A stretch of 64,000 bases of DNA from Polytrichum commune (lineage: Eukaryota > Streptophyta > Polytrichopsida > Polytrichales > Polytrichaceae). The DNA is taken from assembly GCA_950295325.1 (NCBI GenBank), contig OX485804.1:48050001-48114000 (forward strand), written 5' to 3'. Both the position numbers and the translations under genes were made by a program. The first letter of the stretch is position 1; every line of letters begins with the position of its first letter. The notes under the pieces are model-generated. The model worked only from the letters and a program-made list of their open reading frames with translations. It did not search any database and was not told where the DNA came from. Shown one piece after another: positions 31,392 to 43,362 of this stretch.

Positions 31392-32749
31392 CAGTCTAAC
31401 CTTGATAATGTCACACCGTCTGTTTCACCAAAAAGAGTGATATAAACAAGGTGTGACATATTTGATAATGTCACATTTTGAAGATTTGTTCATAATGTGA
31501 TATTATCAAAAAATAGGTAGAAAATAAAAATAAAATTACAATGTAAAAAAGAAAATAACAATTACGAGACTTCAATGTTTTTGAATGTAAAATCTAATTC
31601 AAAATTGTAAATAACAACAAGAGCACATCATAATGTGTCATTGAGATCAGGTAAAGACCTCTCACTAGAGACAAAGAAGCTTCTAATGTCACATTGTTTT
31701 GTTGATGTTAAATGTGCAACACCAATTCTAATGAGTTTGTCATGGATTTTTTCCATTCCTAATAACTCCAGAGTGTTGAAAATCTGAGAACCTTGGCTAG
31801 CCATAAAATTTAAAACATCTTTAGCATATTTTTGTGCATGGCTTAGCTTCACTACTTTAGACTCATCATCACTGCTATCAACAATCAATGGGTCTACTTC
31901 CATGGAATCAAGAACTTGTTCGCCATCTTGCACTAATTGCACAAGCTCCTCAGTAGAATATTCCACCTCAAAATCATCTTCACCTTCCATGTTTATGTAC
32001 TCCAAAGGACAAAGCTTTTCTACAGGCTTACCTTCGACATCCAAACCCAAATTCAATGCGGCGATGAGATTGCCCAATTCCAAAGCTACTTCCTCCATTT
32101 TGGACTTCATACGTTCATCAAAATTGTTGATATCTGCATTCCACTTTGTAGGCAATATGGCGGACTTTCTCCAACAATTTCTAATGGTTTGATCATCTAA
32201 TTCATGGCATGCCGCCACACACCATAGCATAGCTTGAAATAGATCAACATTCAGTTTAGGGGATCTCCCTCTACTTCCCAAATGTGAGTACCTTCCAGAA
32301 ACCCCAATTCTAGCTCTGTGAAGCAAAATCCCTTGGTTTCTTCTTCTTCTTCTTGTGCTCACATGCGTGAACACCGTGAAAAGACACACAGTTGAACACA
32401 TGTGATGGAAGGTGGGGTGCATAGAGGCCGAGAAGTCTTGACAACGCCGTGAAAAGACAACACCTTTGAGTGCCGGGTATAGACAACACCGTTCAGGGTT
32501 GGTGCACGATAAAGTTCCAAGAATAGCATTGCATTTATCACAGGGGCGGCGCATGACCCTTTCGGCTACTACAATCTGTCCATCCAACCATCACATACAA
32601 TCCATCCATACTTGGTATTATCACATTTACACTATGGATTTTGGAAAAAAATAGTGACATTACCAAGGGTGATAGGGATAATAACGAGGGAGTTTTACAC
32701 CATGAAAATCGGTTTCAAACTTTTAGGTGACATTATCAAGGTTAGATTG
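31392..32749. mobile_element. Tigger/pogo element, internally deleted
   Basis: TIRs of about 23 bases start CAGTCTAACCTTGATAATG on the left and differ by one base on the right (CAATCTAACC), flanked by a TA target duplication (31,390-31,391 and 32,750-32,751). It holds one minus-strand ORF encoding only the C-terminal part of the transposase. Confidence 0.88.
31628..32587 (-). pseudogene. Tigger-like transposase, C-terminal part
   Basis: An open frame of 319 codons with no early ATG (first at 32,554). The first third is low-complexity and unlike a transposase. From about residue 110 it matches the tail of pogo/Tigger (CENP-B-like) proteins: LFQAMLWCVAACHELDD, TIRNCWRKSAILPTKW, then an acidic region with VDPLIVDSSDDES and a C-terminal QCDIRSFF. 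That last motif is a PIP-box consensus for PCNA binding. The DNA-binding and DDE domains are absent, so the element is non-autonomous. The same PIP-box layout occurs in the remnant at 18.8-19.1 kb. Confidence 0.65.
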
Positions 32750-32751
32750 TA

Positions 32752-33147
32752 TTGTCATATGACTTGCAAGCTCAAGTGCGCCTAACCCTACCGACGCCAT
32801 ACCTGCAAGCTACCGACTACTACTCCTTAATTAACCATTGTACATGCTATCCATGTACTATCGGACAACGACCACTATAAAAACTAGCTTAATTTTATAT
32901 AAATATTCAAACATTTTATTAGTATGTGGGCATCTTTGCCCTTGGGTGCCAATCCCAACGAGTAGGGGCCCAGGGGCTAAAAGAAAGGCCACACACGTTC
33001 GAAAACACCAGTTTCGAAGTGGAATTTGGTAAGCCAAGGTTAGGCATATGCAATGAACGGGGAGAAAAAACAAGTTGAAGTTCATGACTTCAAGAATTTT
33101 ACCCATCATTTTTCTTTTTGTCACTAACTATGCAATTTTCTTTGTAG
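32752..33147. other. Upstream flank of the methyltransferase fragment
   Basis: 33,054-33,110 resembles a shortened copy of the MITE at 36,305 (GTTGAAGTTCA, ACCCATCATTTTT). The end at TTTGTAG is the splice acceptor of the first remaining exon. No upstream methyltransferase exons are present. Confidence 0.4.
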
Positions 33148-34012
33148 ACAAAACGCTTCTTCATCAAGGTTCTTGTGCCCCTCGGCTCCACTCTCTCCGT
33201 TTACGAGGCGGAGGACTATTCGAAGTTGGGCTTCTCATTGGAGAAGGATTCCCTTCTCCACAATTTCACGGATGAGGAGAGCCAGCTCATGAAGGATGGC
33301 AAGGTGCCATGGAGAGGGGCTCGAGAGAAGAGCATGGAATTCTTAAGCATTGTTATCCAGACGCTCACGAGGAAGCACGACATTGTCATGGATTGGCAAT
33401 GTGGCACAGGTTTCTCTTTGCCCTCCTATACTTTGTCTTTGAGTTTCATTTCTTGCTTTTGCATTTTTAATTTTTTTCTCTACCTCACTCAATTTCTTTT
33501 CATTTAGGTGCATCCATCACTGCGTGTCGTATGGCCGAGCGCCACATTGTGGCGCTCGAGCGAGACTCGGAGATCTTCGAGGCCGTCCTGCTGCCTATGC
33601 GGGACTCTGTACCTCCGGCTGAACCCGTTGTCGCACATCCGGACCCCTCTTCTACTGAACCTCGGCAAAAGCTCCTGAGGCGTCACAGAAAGTGTGCGTA
33701 AGTCTGATTTCTAACTTAGCACCTCTTTCATTGGTTTTTTTTCATTTCTTTTCTTGCTTTAGCTTATGCATTCTAGTATGTTGCTTTGTGTGCAGAATTC
33801 CACGGGAGAGCCCTATCCGTGTCCTCAACCCGGACATGTTTCGAAGCCCTCCACGGGCGTTCGAACTACCTTCGTATGCTGGTGGGCTTGCCCATCGGTT
33901 CGCGGTCGCACCATCTCCACCTATTACTCGCGCTCGTCCTGTTGATAGGCGTGTGTTGGAATATTTAGATGTAGAGGCCAGGCAGGGAATGGAAAGTGAT
34001 AGAGATGACTAG
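33148..34012 (+). pseudogene. Beta-class amino-methyltransferase, last three exons (motif I)
   Basis: Exons 33,148-33,409, 33,508-33,697 and 33,796-34,012 join in phase and give 222 residues to TAG with no break. The first starts in phase 0 at TTTGTAG, matching the phase in which exon 10 of locus B ends. The product contains PWRGAREKSMEFLSIVIQTL, then HDIVMDWQCGTGASITACRM and ERHIVALERDSEIF. This is the motif X/I pattern of DNA methyltransferases of the beta class, where motif I follows motif IV: an SAM-binding G-x-G-x loop, then an acidic residue ending strand 2. A basic C-terminal tail follows. Promoter and upstream exons are missing, so it is a 5'-truncated copy. The DNA right after the stop is the terminal region X2. 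Confidence 0.6.
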
Positions 34013-34804
34013 GCGTTTTTTAAACTATGAATAGCATTATAACACAAAAAAAATATGTTTTCTTGCCTCCAAACACCCGTGGGGCGTTTGGTTATGTTAA
34101 AGGGCACATGCGTCTCTAAAGTGATGCTTGGAATGGTTGGAGCTCGATGTTCTTCCTTTGTCATATAATTTCTTATATGAAGTAGTAAAAGCCCTTGACA
34201 TAGTAATTGTTTCCATTCCCCACACATCATATAAGCTTTATATCTAGGTGGGGGAGGGAATTATTGCATACGAACGTATCTATCAGTCGTCCACCGTGAA
34301 AACCCTAGAATAGTATGTAACTTTGAGTACTATTGTTTCTTATTAATTTGACATCAAAATTTGAGGCCAATCAACCTAAAGAATATTCACTTGTTGGATT
34401 GTATAAACTTCGCCATTTAAATTATTGTTTCGAGGATGCCCGCATCTAAATGATGAAGCCAACCCTAATTACGCCCTTAGCCTTAAACACTAAAACAAAT
34501 TTGTGAATTAATTAAAACACAATTTCATTCCAACCTTGAACGGTCCTCATTTAAATCACCCTTTCATTTAAATGATGACGTCAGCCCTAATTTCACTATA
34601 TATATAATAACAAAAATTTGCAGTAGGACCCCCTTCCACGGATTTGGGGTACTCTTTTCCCTAAAAATATACATTTACAATTTTGTCTGGACCAAATTCA
34701 GTGGTAATAGGATCCTTATGTTTCAATAAAATTTTGAAAAGCGAGCAAAGAAATTCACGAAAACATGACGCTCACAGCTCTACGCTCATGCTGTAACTTT
34801 CCCC
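34013..34804 (+). repeat. Terminal repeat region X2, beyond the methyltransferase 3' exons
   Basis: Begins immediately after the TAG and is colinear with 19,624-20,941. Conserved blocks are the AACACAAAAAAAATA to TTTGGTTATGTT part and the outer ~410 bases ending CTCATGCTGTAACTTTCCCC at 34,804. The middle lacks the insertions present in the 19.6 kb copy. Confidence 0.6.
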
Positions 34805-36304
34805 GCCACTAGTATAGCTTGACCAATTGCGCTCAAAAACCTCCCCAGTAGAACACTTTGCAGATGCCAAGGCCAAAACTCTTTTACCTTGGCTTACCAA
34901 ACTCCATTTTGGAACCAATGTTTTCAAACATATCTGGCCTCCACATGAAGAATGCTATGCACATTATATATTGAAGGTCCCAAGTTCATTGGAATGCACC
35001 CATGGCGAAACCTCATGGTCAACGTTTCCCCTATAAAATCACACATTGTGCAAAATATATCGAAGACCACGGAATGCCCCAAAATTAGGTCGCATGTCGT
35101 TCGAGACCAAAGACTTTAGTAGTAGTGGGACATGCACTAGGATTCAAAAAGGCCCGAGTACAAGACCTAAGGAGGTAGCTAGGCCTGCCATAAGGTTCAC
35201 TTCACTTCACTTACATTGCCACTTTTTCGGCCAGTTAGTTACACACGCAGTACGAGCTCTGCTTCCCGCATTTAAGGATCGAGATTGTTTGTACTCTCAC
35301 GTTGCCTTCGCGACCATGCCAAGGTGGCCCACCTTCAAAGCCCCACATGTTTGTACCCATTACGGATGAAAGCATATTGGATGATATTCGACGACGGGCC
35401 CGAAGTCGAGTTTTAAATGCCCCTTGAAATCTTCCCCTTGTTTTTGAATATTTGGATTGGATTGTGTGTAGCTTGGAATGATAGCTTTGAAACGGTGCCC
35501 CCCCCCCCCTCCCCCCGAATGAGGCGACCCGTTTTCCTTGTGACCATGCCGATGTGGCGGAAGTTCGAACCCATATGTTTGTATCGACTATGGATGAAAG
35601 AAGGTGGATGATATTTCAAAGGTCACAACCCAAGATGACGACCAAGTTGGTCATTGTTGCTTTAAACAATAATTACATGTATGTTAAGGTGAGCATGCGT
35701 ATTTCGGTTTTTAATCTTTATTTGGGCACATGTGTTTGAGTGGTACGGATTTAAGACTGCCCGTCGAAAGACATATGTTCAAAAGAGATTCGATATGTGC
35801 TCAGAAGATGTTGTTCGATCTGATTTGATAGTCAATACATGATAGTTGGGGGACCTAAATGACGATTTGATAGGAAAATACAACCTTCGATTCGATAATG
35901 AATAAGGTATTCATACGAGCTTCAAACATTATGAGGAGAATGACTGCATGCGCGATATGGATTTGCTGATCACCTTGCATTGATTGCATGTTTCATATTC
36001 TTGAGGAAGTGGGTGCAAAGTTAACATCGTCCTTTTGAGGTCTGCTTACTTCATGCAATGTGTTACAAATTGATGTGAAATGAATTAAGGCATTACATCT
36101 CATTTATCAAAATGTTTTAGAAACTTTTTAAAACAAATCCTATGTTGCTCTCACCTTACAAATCATAGTAGTTCACATCAAGTCCATAACACCGTTGAGC
36201 TTCTTAATCATGGGGGGGGGGGGGGGGTCGCCCCTAGACAAAGAATCGAAAGTCATTGCAACAAAAATAACAAATTATTTCTATATGCACTGAAGCTGAA
36301 CCTA
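34805..36304. other. Intergenic, nothing recognised
   Basis: Contains a broken C-rich tract at 35,498-35,516 and a 16-base poly-G tract at 36,212-36,227. Short ORFs show no domain. Confidence 0.4.
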
Positions 36305-36523
36305 TGATCGGGGAGAACCGGCACTTAGTTACAAATGAACCAGTTGAATTTGAGAAATAAGCGGTTGAAGTTCAAGATTGCAAGAAAATTACCGATCATT
36401 TTAGAGGAATCTATAGAATATACCCAATTTCATAAAGGAAAACCGAAAGATGTCAACATGTAACCGGTTGGACTTGCAAACACTGGGATCTCAACCGATT
36501 ATGCCCAAAATTCTCCCCGATCA
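36305..36523. mobile_element. MITE, TGATCGGGGAGAA family, copy 1
   Basis: The ends TGATCGGGGAGAA and TTCTCCCCGATCA are inverted repeats. A colinear copy lies at 44,585-44,804. AACCGG motifs recur inside. No ORF. Confidence 0.75.
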
Positions 36524-37104
36524 CTGAGTTGAACCCAATTCACCTGGAGTTTTTGCTCACCCTAACTATGTTAGCTTGCATGCGCTGCATGATTATGCCA
36601 ACATATCAACACACTTGAGTCTTAACAATGTGATGTTCAACACAAGTATTTCAAATTTATATTGACATCCACACACTATAATATATCATGATCCCAATAT
36701 ATCGGATAGGACATCAAAGACCTCGATAATGAAATAAATTTGTGCACGTTCTTTGTCACCGTGAATACTCTAGTATAGTTGCATGTAAAAGCACCCCTAT
36801 TGACCTAGCTTAGTTTAGTGGAGGCCACACCAATCATGTGTTGACGACACCAACTAACTTACATATGGTCGAGTTCACCTTTATATGTACATTCTACCAT
36901 CCACCAAAATGATGCAAGCTCTTGGCCGGTTGCTCCGTCCAATGATTTCCCATTGTTGGGTAAATGAAGGCCAACTACGACTTGTCAAAGAAGTACCAAC
37001 TCTACCTTTTTGGATTTACAAGAGGAGAATCCTTCACAAAAGGTGCCAACGGGACATTGTGGTAGGGCTAGCCATTATTAATGACTTGTTGCCTTTCTAT
37101 AAAC

Positions 37105-37465
37105 TACACTCTAAACTCCGTAATATCACGCTCGTGGCAACCAAAGTGCACATGATGTCAAGGAGTTGTGTAGTGTTAATATGCAAATGTGATTAGAAAA
37201 CAAATAGTGTAGAATGCGACTTTATGGAATGATGCAAAGTTAATAGCGCAATGGTGACAATAATTACAACGATGACAACGTGATGCATGCGAGCACGTGG
37301 TTTGAGTTCTTTGATGGTTTATTTCAATGTCCAAATCCGTGAGATATGGGAGGGAAATGTGACAAAGAAGTGAGATTAAATCTCATAACATCCGGTCCCC
37401 AGGGTTTCATGATATTAGAGAAGGAGTGACATTAAGGAGGTTGATACTACAAAGCTTAGAGTGTA
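37105..37465. mobile_element. MITE of the CTCCGTAATATCAC family
   Basis: The left end TACACTCTAAACTCCGTAAT and the right end AGCTTAGAGTGTA are inverted repeats. The interior contains GGCAACCAAAGTGCAC and GGGAGGGAAATGTGACA, shared with copies at 46,165 and 53,385. Confidence 0.65.
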
Positions 37466-37510
37466 TTTGGTTTCCTTCCCTCTAGAAACGGCTGGAAAGT
37501 CAATTTTTTA

Positions 37511-37927
37511 GAGCGTCCCCACCAGACCGGGCATAGGGCATGCCAACGCCAAAAATGGGGCATCCCGGGTTCTTAGGTGGCGGTACCGGCATAAATTGAG
37601 CCCCACCAATGTCCAGTCCGGCATAATTTAGAACCGGCCCGGGTATAGTAAGGGCCTTCCCCCGCCATAAATGGTTCATATGGCGGCCCTCCTCCGGCCC
37701 GCCAAGAGATTACTTTAATATCAGATACTCCGATATCCTACTTTATCCCATGTCAGATAATAGGTGTCGTTGTCTTATTGATTGCTTCCTAATTATACCG
37801 GGGGTATGCCTAGGCTTTGGTGGGCTCTGACTCAAGATGAGCTGACCCGCCCAAGATGGAGGGCTCCCCAAAGGTATAAAATATTATATACTCTATTTGG
37901 CGTGTACCCGGTCTGGTGGGGACGCTC
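37511..37927. mobile_element. Harbinger-like MITE
   Basis: TIR GAGCGTCCCCACCAGACCGG on both sides with TTA duplications at 37,508-37,510 and 37,928-37,930. GC-rich interior, no ORF. Confidence 0.8.
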
Positions 37928-38635
37928 TTACTACCCTCCATAGCTCAAAGATAAGACCCAAATCGTAAAAGCCCCGTTTGCACCACCCAATCAAGAGAAT
38001 GAACTAACTTACGAGTTAATGAAGATTAACTAAACAAACTGCTAGCTAACTAAACATCATGATGTCATAGTGTATATACTCTAGTTGGGAGAACTCGCTA
38101 ATAGTAGAAATCACTCGTTATTGGCTAACCAACATGTTAGCTAACCTACCCACACCATCCGGTCAACTCTTACATGTGGTTATTGATATTGCAACACTTT
38201 GTGGTAATATTTTATTATGTCAAAATATGTTAACTTCAAGACATACATGTTGTTACTTGTATTTGGGTGTTTTTGGTGAGGGTGTGATTGCATTGTAGAT
38301 GTACTTGGAATGAGTTATGAGATGCTGAAATAAAGCACTCAACATTCAAAGCTATGGAATATGCGTTTGGTGCAATTATATCGTACTGCGACATCCGCCA
38401 GTTTGATTCGAATGTGCCAAATGATTTTTTTTATTTTTTTATTTTTTATTTTTGGTTTAAAATCTCTAAATTGGAAAATTTAAACACATTTGCTATAATA
38501 TCCGGTTATTTTGGGCACTTTTGAAAGTACTGTAATTAGTGATGAACTGGATTATTCTGCATGATAATTTTCTTTCAATATTGTCGAGACCCACTTCAAA
38601 ATACAAGTTATACATGGGTAGAATAATGAAGTGGC
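37928..38635. other. Intergenic, nothing recognised
   Basis: AT-rich; a T-rich tract at 38,427-38,456. Confidence 0.4.
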
Positions 38636-39215
38636 ATCTATATACATGTACTACACCGTTTATGGTATTTAGTGTCACATACACTATTTGCAAAGGGCCT
38701 AAACTAGATGTCTACATGTTTCAAAGTGTAAAATCCATTAATTGTTAATATGAATGTGTTTGTCAACATGAGCCACTTATTAAAGTGAAACTTTATTTAC
38801 ACTATGGCATTTAGTATACCACCGTTTGATGTACTTGAGATGTTAGTTCTATGTCTTAGGGTGGAAGTGGAAGATATTATGGAACATACTAATGACAAGT
38901 GATATGTGTTTACATTTTAGTGTGCAAGAGGAAGATATTCTTGAGCACACTAATGCCAAGTGTGGTATGTGTGCATTTTAGTCAATTTGTAGACCATTGT
39001 TGTAATATAGGCATACACCTCATAACATTATTGAACATACTCATGCCAAGATATAAGTAAGTGCATTTAAACGTCAAGTGATGAGGTGACTCTAATAGTA
39101 AAGTTCTTGGTCTTTAGCATAACCTAGCATATGCCTCAAGATAGGGTAAGTGACATTATTACATGTGTGACACTAAATACCATAAATGGTGCAGTGCATG
39201 TATGTGCACACCAAC
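38636..39215. repeat. Inverted-repeat element with TTTATGGTATTTAGTGTCAC arms
   Basis: About 45 bases around 38,650-38,690 (ACCGTTTATGGTATTTAGTG) are mirrored at 39,160-39,210 (CACTAAATACCATAAATGGT). Interior is AT-rich without ORF. Confidence 0.5.
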
Positions 39216-39559
39216 CTCACTTACATATGAAATTTAAAAAGCTCAATATGTAGTGTTGAGACACATTACTATCAAAGAAAAGGAAATTGAAAAAAAAACT
39301 AATGCTGGTGATATGTCCTCAATGTCAATTTGAGCTTGTTGGCCTCATAATGTACACCCTAAACTCCGTAATATCGACCCCCATAATGCTACTCACTCTC
39401 TAATATCCCGAAACACTAGAGAATGGATGTTCGTAGTTCAAATCTCACTCCTTATTGTCACCTTTCTCTCCCTTATATCACAAATTTGTCATTGATGCAA
39501 ATCACCAAAGAAATCAACCCACACCCTTACATTGTGCCATGTATCAATATTTGGAGTGT

Positions 39560-39588
39560 CTTCTTCTTCTTCTTCTTCTTCTTCTTCT
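39560..39588. repeat. (TTC)n microsatellite
   Basis: About 9-10 tandem TTC units. Confidence 0.95.
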
Positions 39589-39739
39589 GCCACTTGTCGA
39601 ATGTTGGTGCATGCATGTGCCACATTGCCTGGGAAGGCCAAGCAGAGTGGACCACACCACATCATTTAATATGTTGCACTTTGTGTTATTCCATAGTGTC
39701 ACATGTTACACTAATTCACTAGAATCATGCATCCATGTT

Positions 39740-39812
39740 TACACTACAAAACACCGTAATATCACGTGCACTTTGGTTGCCACATGTGTGATACTACGGA
39801 ATTTAGAGTGTA
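39740..39812. mobile_element. Minimal MITE of the CTCCGTAATATCAC family
   Basis: Only about 73 bases: the left end TACACTACAAAACACCGTAA and a mirrored right end (ACGGAATTTAGAGTGTA) separated by the shared TGCACTTTGGTTGCCA core. Confidence 0.6.
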
Positions 39813-40649
39813 TATGTGTAAACCTTGCATGAATTAATGGGTTCCAAGCAATTTTGATAAAGGGAGAAAGGCCGAGGTGGTCTCTCCCTCTCTCATGTAG
39901 GATCATGCCGCACGTGGCAATCATTCCAAAGTCCCAGATGTTACACTAAAATATGATTTAGTGTGACATTAAAATTGGTGTGTCATGTGAATTAGAGTGG
40001 TCTTCACAACTTGTCATATAGCACCAAATGTCATGATGTCGACCTCTCTAGTTGCCATCCAATTAATGCAACACAATTAATATAGAATTTTCTATGAGTA
40101 CACCTTCTACACCTATTACTATGGCCCATTATAATTATGTCATACCATAATAATTTTGGTCAAGGTAAATGTTCTCAACATGTGCCATTTTTGAACCTAC
40201 ATCATTATGTGTTTAAAAATAACATTTTGAGATCAATTGTTTCTATACAAACATGAATTGACGTGGGTTGAAAGTACAATATCAATATAATACCAAAATT
40301 TTAATTTTTTTCATCATTTCATCGTTTCATCATGTTAACATTAATATTTTATTAATTTAGAAGCTACCCTAATCATCAATCCACAAATAAAATACAGTTG
40401 GCCATGGTAATTTCTACCCATGCTTACTATGAACCTACAATAATAGGTGTAGTTATGTAGCATTGTTCAATAACCTTTACACTTATTCAGTAACAACAAA
40501 ATCCTAGAAGCTTCATTCTTGAATCCTACAAACTTCCAATATGCATTTGAGTTAAGCTGGAGGGATGCCTTCAACTAATCTAGGAAGTAATTGGTGGTCA
40601 AGAAGTGATGAGTGTGTCCTAATCATGTGTTTAATTTCCTAGAAGAAAG
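39813..40649. other. Intergenic, nothing recognised
   Basis: AT-rich, no ORF or element end seen. Confidence 0.4.
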
Positions 40650-40945
40650 TGGGTGCTAAGCTTAAAATGTCCATTTTAAGCCCACTAATGTTATTGAGAG
40701 AATATTTCCCAACGATTCTTGGAGATGCTCCAAAACCTACTATTTATTATTATAGAGGCCTTAAGAAAATAATCATTCCCTCTCAAATGCTACCACGTGT
40801 CATTCCCTCATTGGTTGAGAACCACTTGAATCTCACGTGGAAATAACAATGAAGACAAAACAAAGTGTCATCTACGCCAAAGTGCAACATGTTGTCCTCA
40901 TGCATTGGAATTGGGTAAACCCTAATTGGCACATCCATGTGGTAG
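40650..40945 (+). pseudogene. Degenerate duplicate of the hydrolase gene 5' region
   Basis: ACGTGTCATTCCCTCATTGG through AAACCCTAATTGGCACATCC is colinear with 41,457-41,607, the leader and start of the hydrolase gene, but diverged. It covers no coding exon beyond the start region. Confidence 0.6.
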
Positions 40946-41604
40946 GCAGGGGATCAGATGCAAGCTTGACAAATATGCTGGTAACATTAGAAATTCTCTT
41001 ACAAGTGTCGGTTTAATTAACAAATAATGAACAAATTTCAAGATAAGTATTGTTTATTTTGTAAGGGAAGACAATAATAAGTAAAAGGGGCATAATGCCC
41101 AGAAAATTCCCAACCTCATGGTGCATCAACTTGTAGTGGAGTAATGTTATGGACAATGATGTTTACTTTGGCTACCTATCGCTGGTTTATGATGCTATAA
41201 ACAACATGATATGTGATTATTTTAACATTTTTGTGGATGTAATAGCCAACTCATGAAGTTGGATGAAGCTGTTAACTCTTAAATGAGTGTGTACAAATTT
41301 GGATGAAAATATGTGTTATCATGCACATGTGACTTTATCACTCCAATGGTTGTAGCCAATGCTCCTCTTTTGAAAATTTGAAATGAATTGTTGGAGACGC
41401 TCTTGAAGCCTACGAGGTACTTACAGCAACAGAAACGACCAGTTTCGTTCTAGAAGCATGCCAAGTGTCATGTCCACGTTGGTTGAAAGCCCCTTGAATC
41501 CTACGTGGAAAGGACAGCGGCGACGAAACAGAGCGCCCCTCCACGGTATAGTTGCACCATCTTCTCTTCCATGGATTGGAATCCCCAAACCCTAATTGGC
41601 ATCC

Positions 41605-43018
41605 ATGACGACCTCCACCGGCACCAAGAAGGTCACCATACTCAATTCGCAGGGATTGAAACTCGCGGGGCAGCTGCAGGAAGTATCATCATCATCGTCG
41701 TCGTCGTCCGGCAGATCAAGCAAAATTCTGTGCATTCTCTGTCACGGATTTCAATCGTCCAAGGAGCTTCCCACGCTCCTGTCGATCGCGGGAGCTTTGG
41801 CTGCCGCGGGGGTTAGCAGCTACAGGTTCGATTTCACAGGCAACGGCGAGAGTGAGGGGGAATTCGCTTACGGGAACTACTGGCGAGAGGCGGAGGATTT
41901 GCGGTCCGTGGTCAAGTACTGGCAATTCCGTGGCTGGCAGGTGGTTTCTGTGATCGGCCATAGTAAAGGAGGCAATGCGGTTTTGTTGTACGCTTCCAAG
42001 TATAAGGATGTGCCGAATATTGTCAACATCAGTGGACGGTTTGATCTCCGAAGAGGTATTCTTATTTCCACATTCGAAGGAGTTTAACATGGCAATGAGG
42101 CATTTTGTTTCTTGAAGATGCCACTAAGGTATGATGCTTGGATGACCACATGCCAAATGCCTCGTCAATATGTCACATCGCTCTAGTGCAAAGGAGAAGT
42201 AGTCCTTTTGAAGAAGGTTGCTCTCTTTTATCAACCCCCTTCCCATTCTCAAGCATTTAAGTGGTGTAATGTCTAACCTACTTGGCAGCTGCCTTCAATT
42301 CTCAAGCATCTAAGTGTTAAGGTGACTAACCTACTTGGGAGTCAGTTTCCTTACTTGCTACGAGTAACTATCCATATCCACATGTCGGTTCAAGTTCAGC
42401 AATTGGCACTTCCTCCCGTGGTTCACATGTTTAAATGAACCGACGAGATGACTAATAGGAGGTTGTTTTTTCTTTCCGCTTCTAGTGCCCCCGTTTAAGA
42501 AACTCGCATCTCACATTGGGACACTCCTGATTTAATACCTTTAGGCCATCTTCATCTTGCGTCCCTTTCAAATACGCAATGACATTGAAGATGTGTGGGA
42601 GTATGCATTACGGTTCCCATGTGGTTTTTGCTTGTTGGCAGGCATCGGAGGGAGGTTAGGCGGAAAGGCAGGGTTGAAGAAACTGGAGCAAGAGGGGGTG
42701 TTGGATGTGTTCAATAAAGCCGGGAATTTTGAGTTTCGTGTACTCAAGAAGGACCTAGATGAGAGGTTATCAACTGACATGCACACAGCATGTCTAGAAA
42801 TTCCGGAGACATGCAGGGTATTAACTGTGCATGGCTCGGCGGACGAGATTGTGCCCGCGGAAGATGCCCGGGAATTTGCAAAGAGTATACGCAACCATGT
42901 CGTTCATATCATCGATGGAGCTGACCATAATTACAAGCAGCAACAGCTGGAGGTTGCAACTCTTGTCGTGAATTTCTTGCAACCGCATCTTCAGCAGCTG
43001 TCGCGTTCGTTGCTTTGA
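41605..43018 (+). CDS. Alpha/beta hydrolase (serine hydrolase), two exons
   Basis: Exons 41,605-42,055 and 42,642-43,018 join in phase 1 (GT-AG intron of 586 bases) to give 275 residues with a TGA stop. The fold signatures are an HGF oxyanion-hole region (residues 47-49), RFDFTGNGES (74-83), the nucleophile elbow GHSKGG with Ser120, an acid in HGSADEIVP (Asp218) and His246 in GADHNY. This is the plant branch of S33-like esterase/lipase or acyltransferase-type hydrolases; the substrate is unknown. No signal peptide is evident, so it is probably cytosolic. A poly-Ser stretch (28-35) is encoded by a TCN microsatellite. The ATG follows AACCCTAATTGGCATCC. Degenerate copies of its 5' region (40.65-40.95 kb) and 3' end (43.05-43.29 kb) flank it. 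Confidence 0.88.
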
Positions 43019-43049
43019 TTGCACCAACAACCTAAAATCTCAACCACGT

Positions 43050-43295
43050 GTCCTAGGTGTATATAAAGACCAGATGTGTTCGATACTTTCGAGTTTGGCA
43101 TCCGGTGACATGCAGGGTATCGACTGTCTACACCTCGGCTGATGAGATCATGCCCTGGTGGAAGATGTTAAGGAATTTGCATGGAGCTTACCATACTTAT
43201 AAGCCGCAGCGGCTGGAGATTGCAACTCTTGTTGTGAATTTCTTACAATCGCGCCAATAGCAGCCAGTACAGTTGTTGCTTTGATTGCATTGAGA
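43050..43295 (+). pseudogene. Tandem duplicate of the hydrolase 3' end
   Basis: The translation TCRVSTVYTSADEI and RLEIATLVVNFLQ repeats the end of exon 2 with internal deletions, and the following TTGTTGCTTTGATTGCA repeats the sequence after the real stop. It lacks the catalytic His context. Confidence 0.75.
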
Positions 43296-43362
43296 ACCTA
43301 GAATTTCAACCAAAAGATTGAATTGCTAAAGATGATGGACATGCTCACCACCAGAGCCCTAC

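Noticed and set aside
32859-33124. Short ORFs upstream of the methyltransferase fragment, considered as its missing N-terminal exons
   Set aside because: They show no similarity to the locus B exons and lie in MITE-like sequence.
39455-39832. 125-codon ORF with a poly-Leu run
   Set aside because: The run is the (TTC)n microsatellite read in another frame, and the rest overlaps a MITE.
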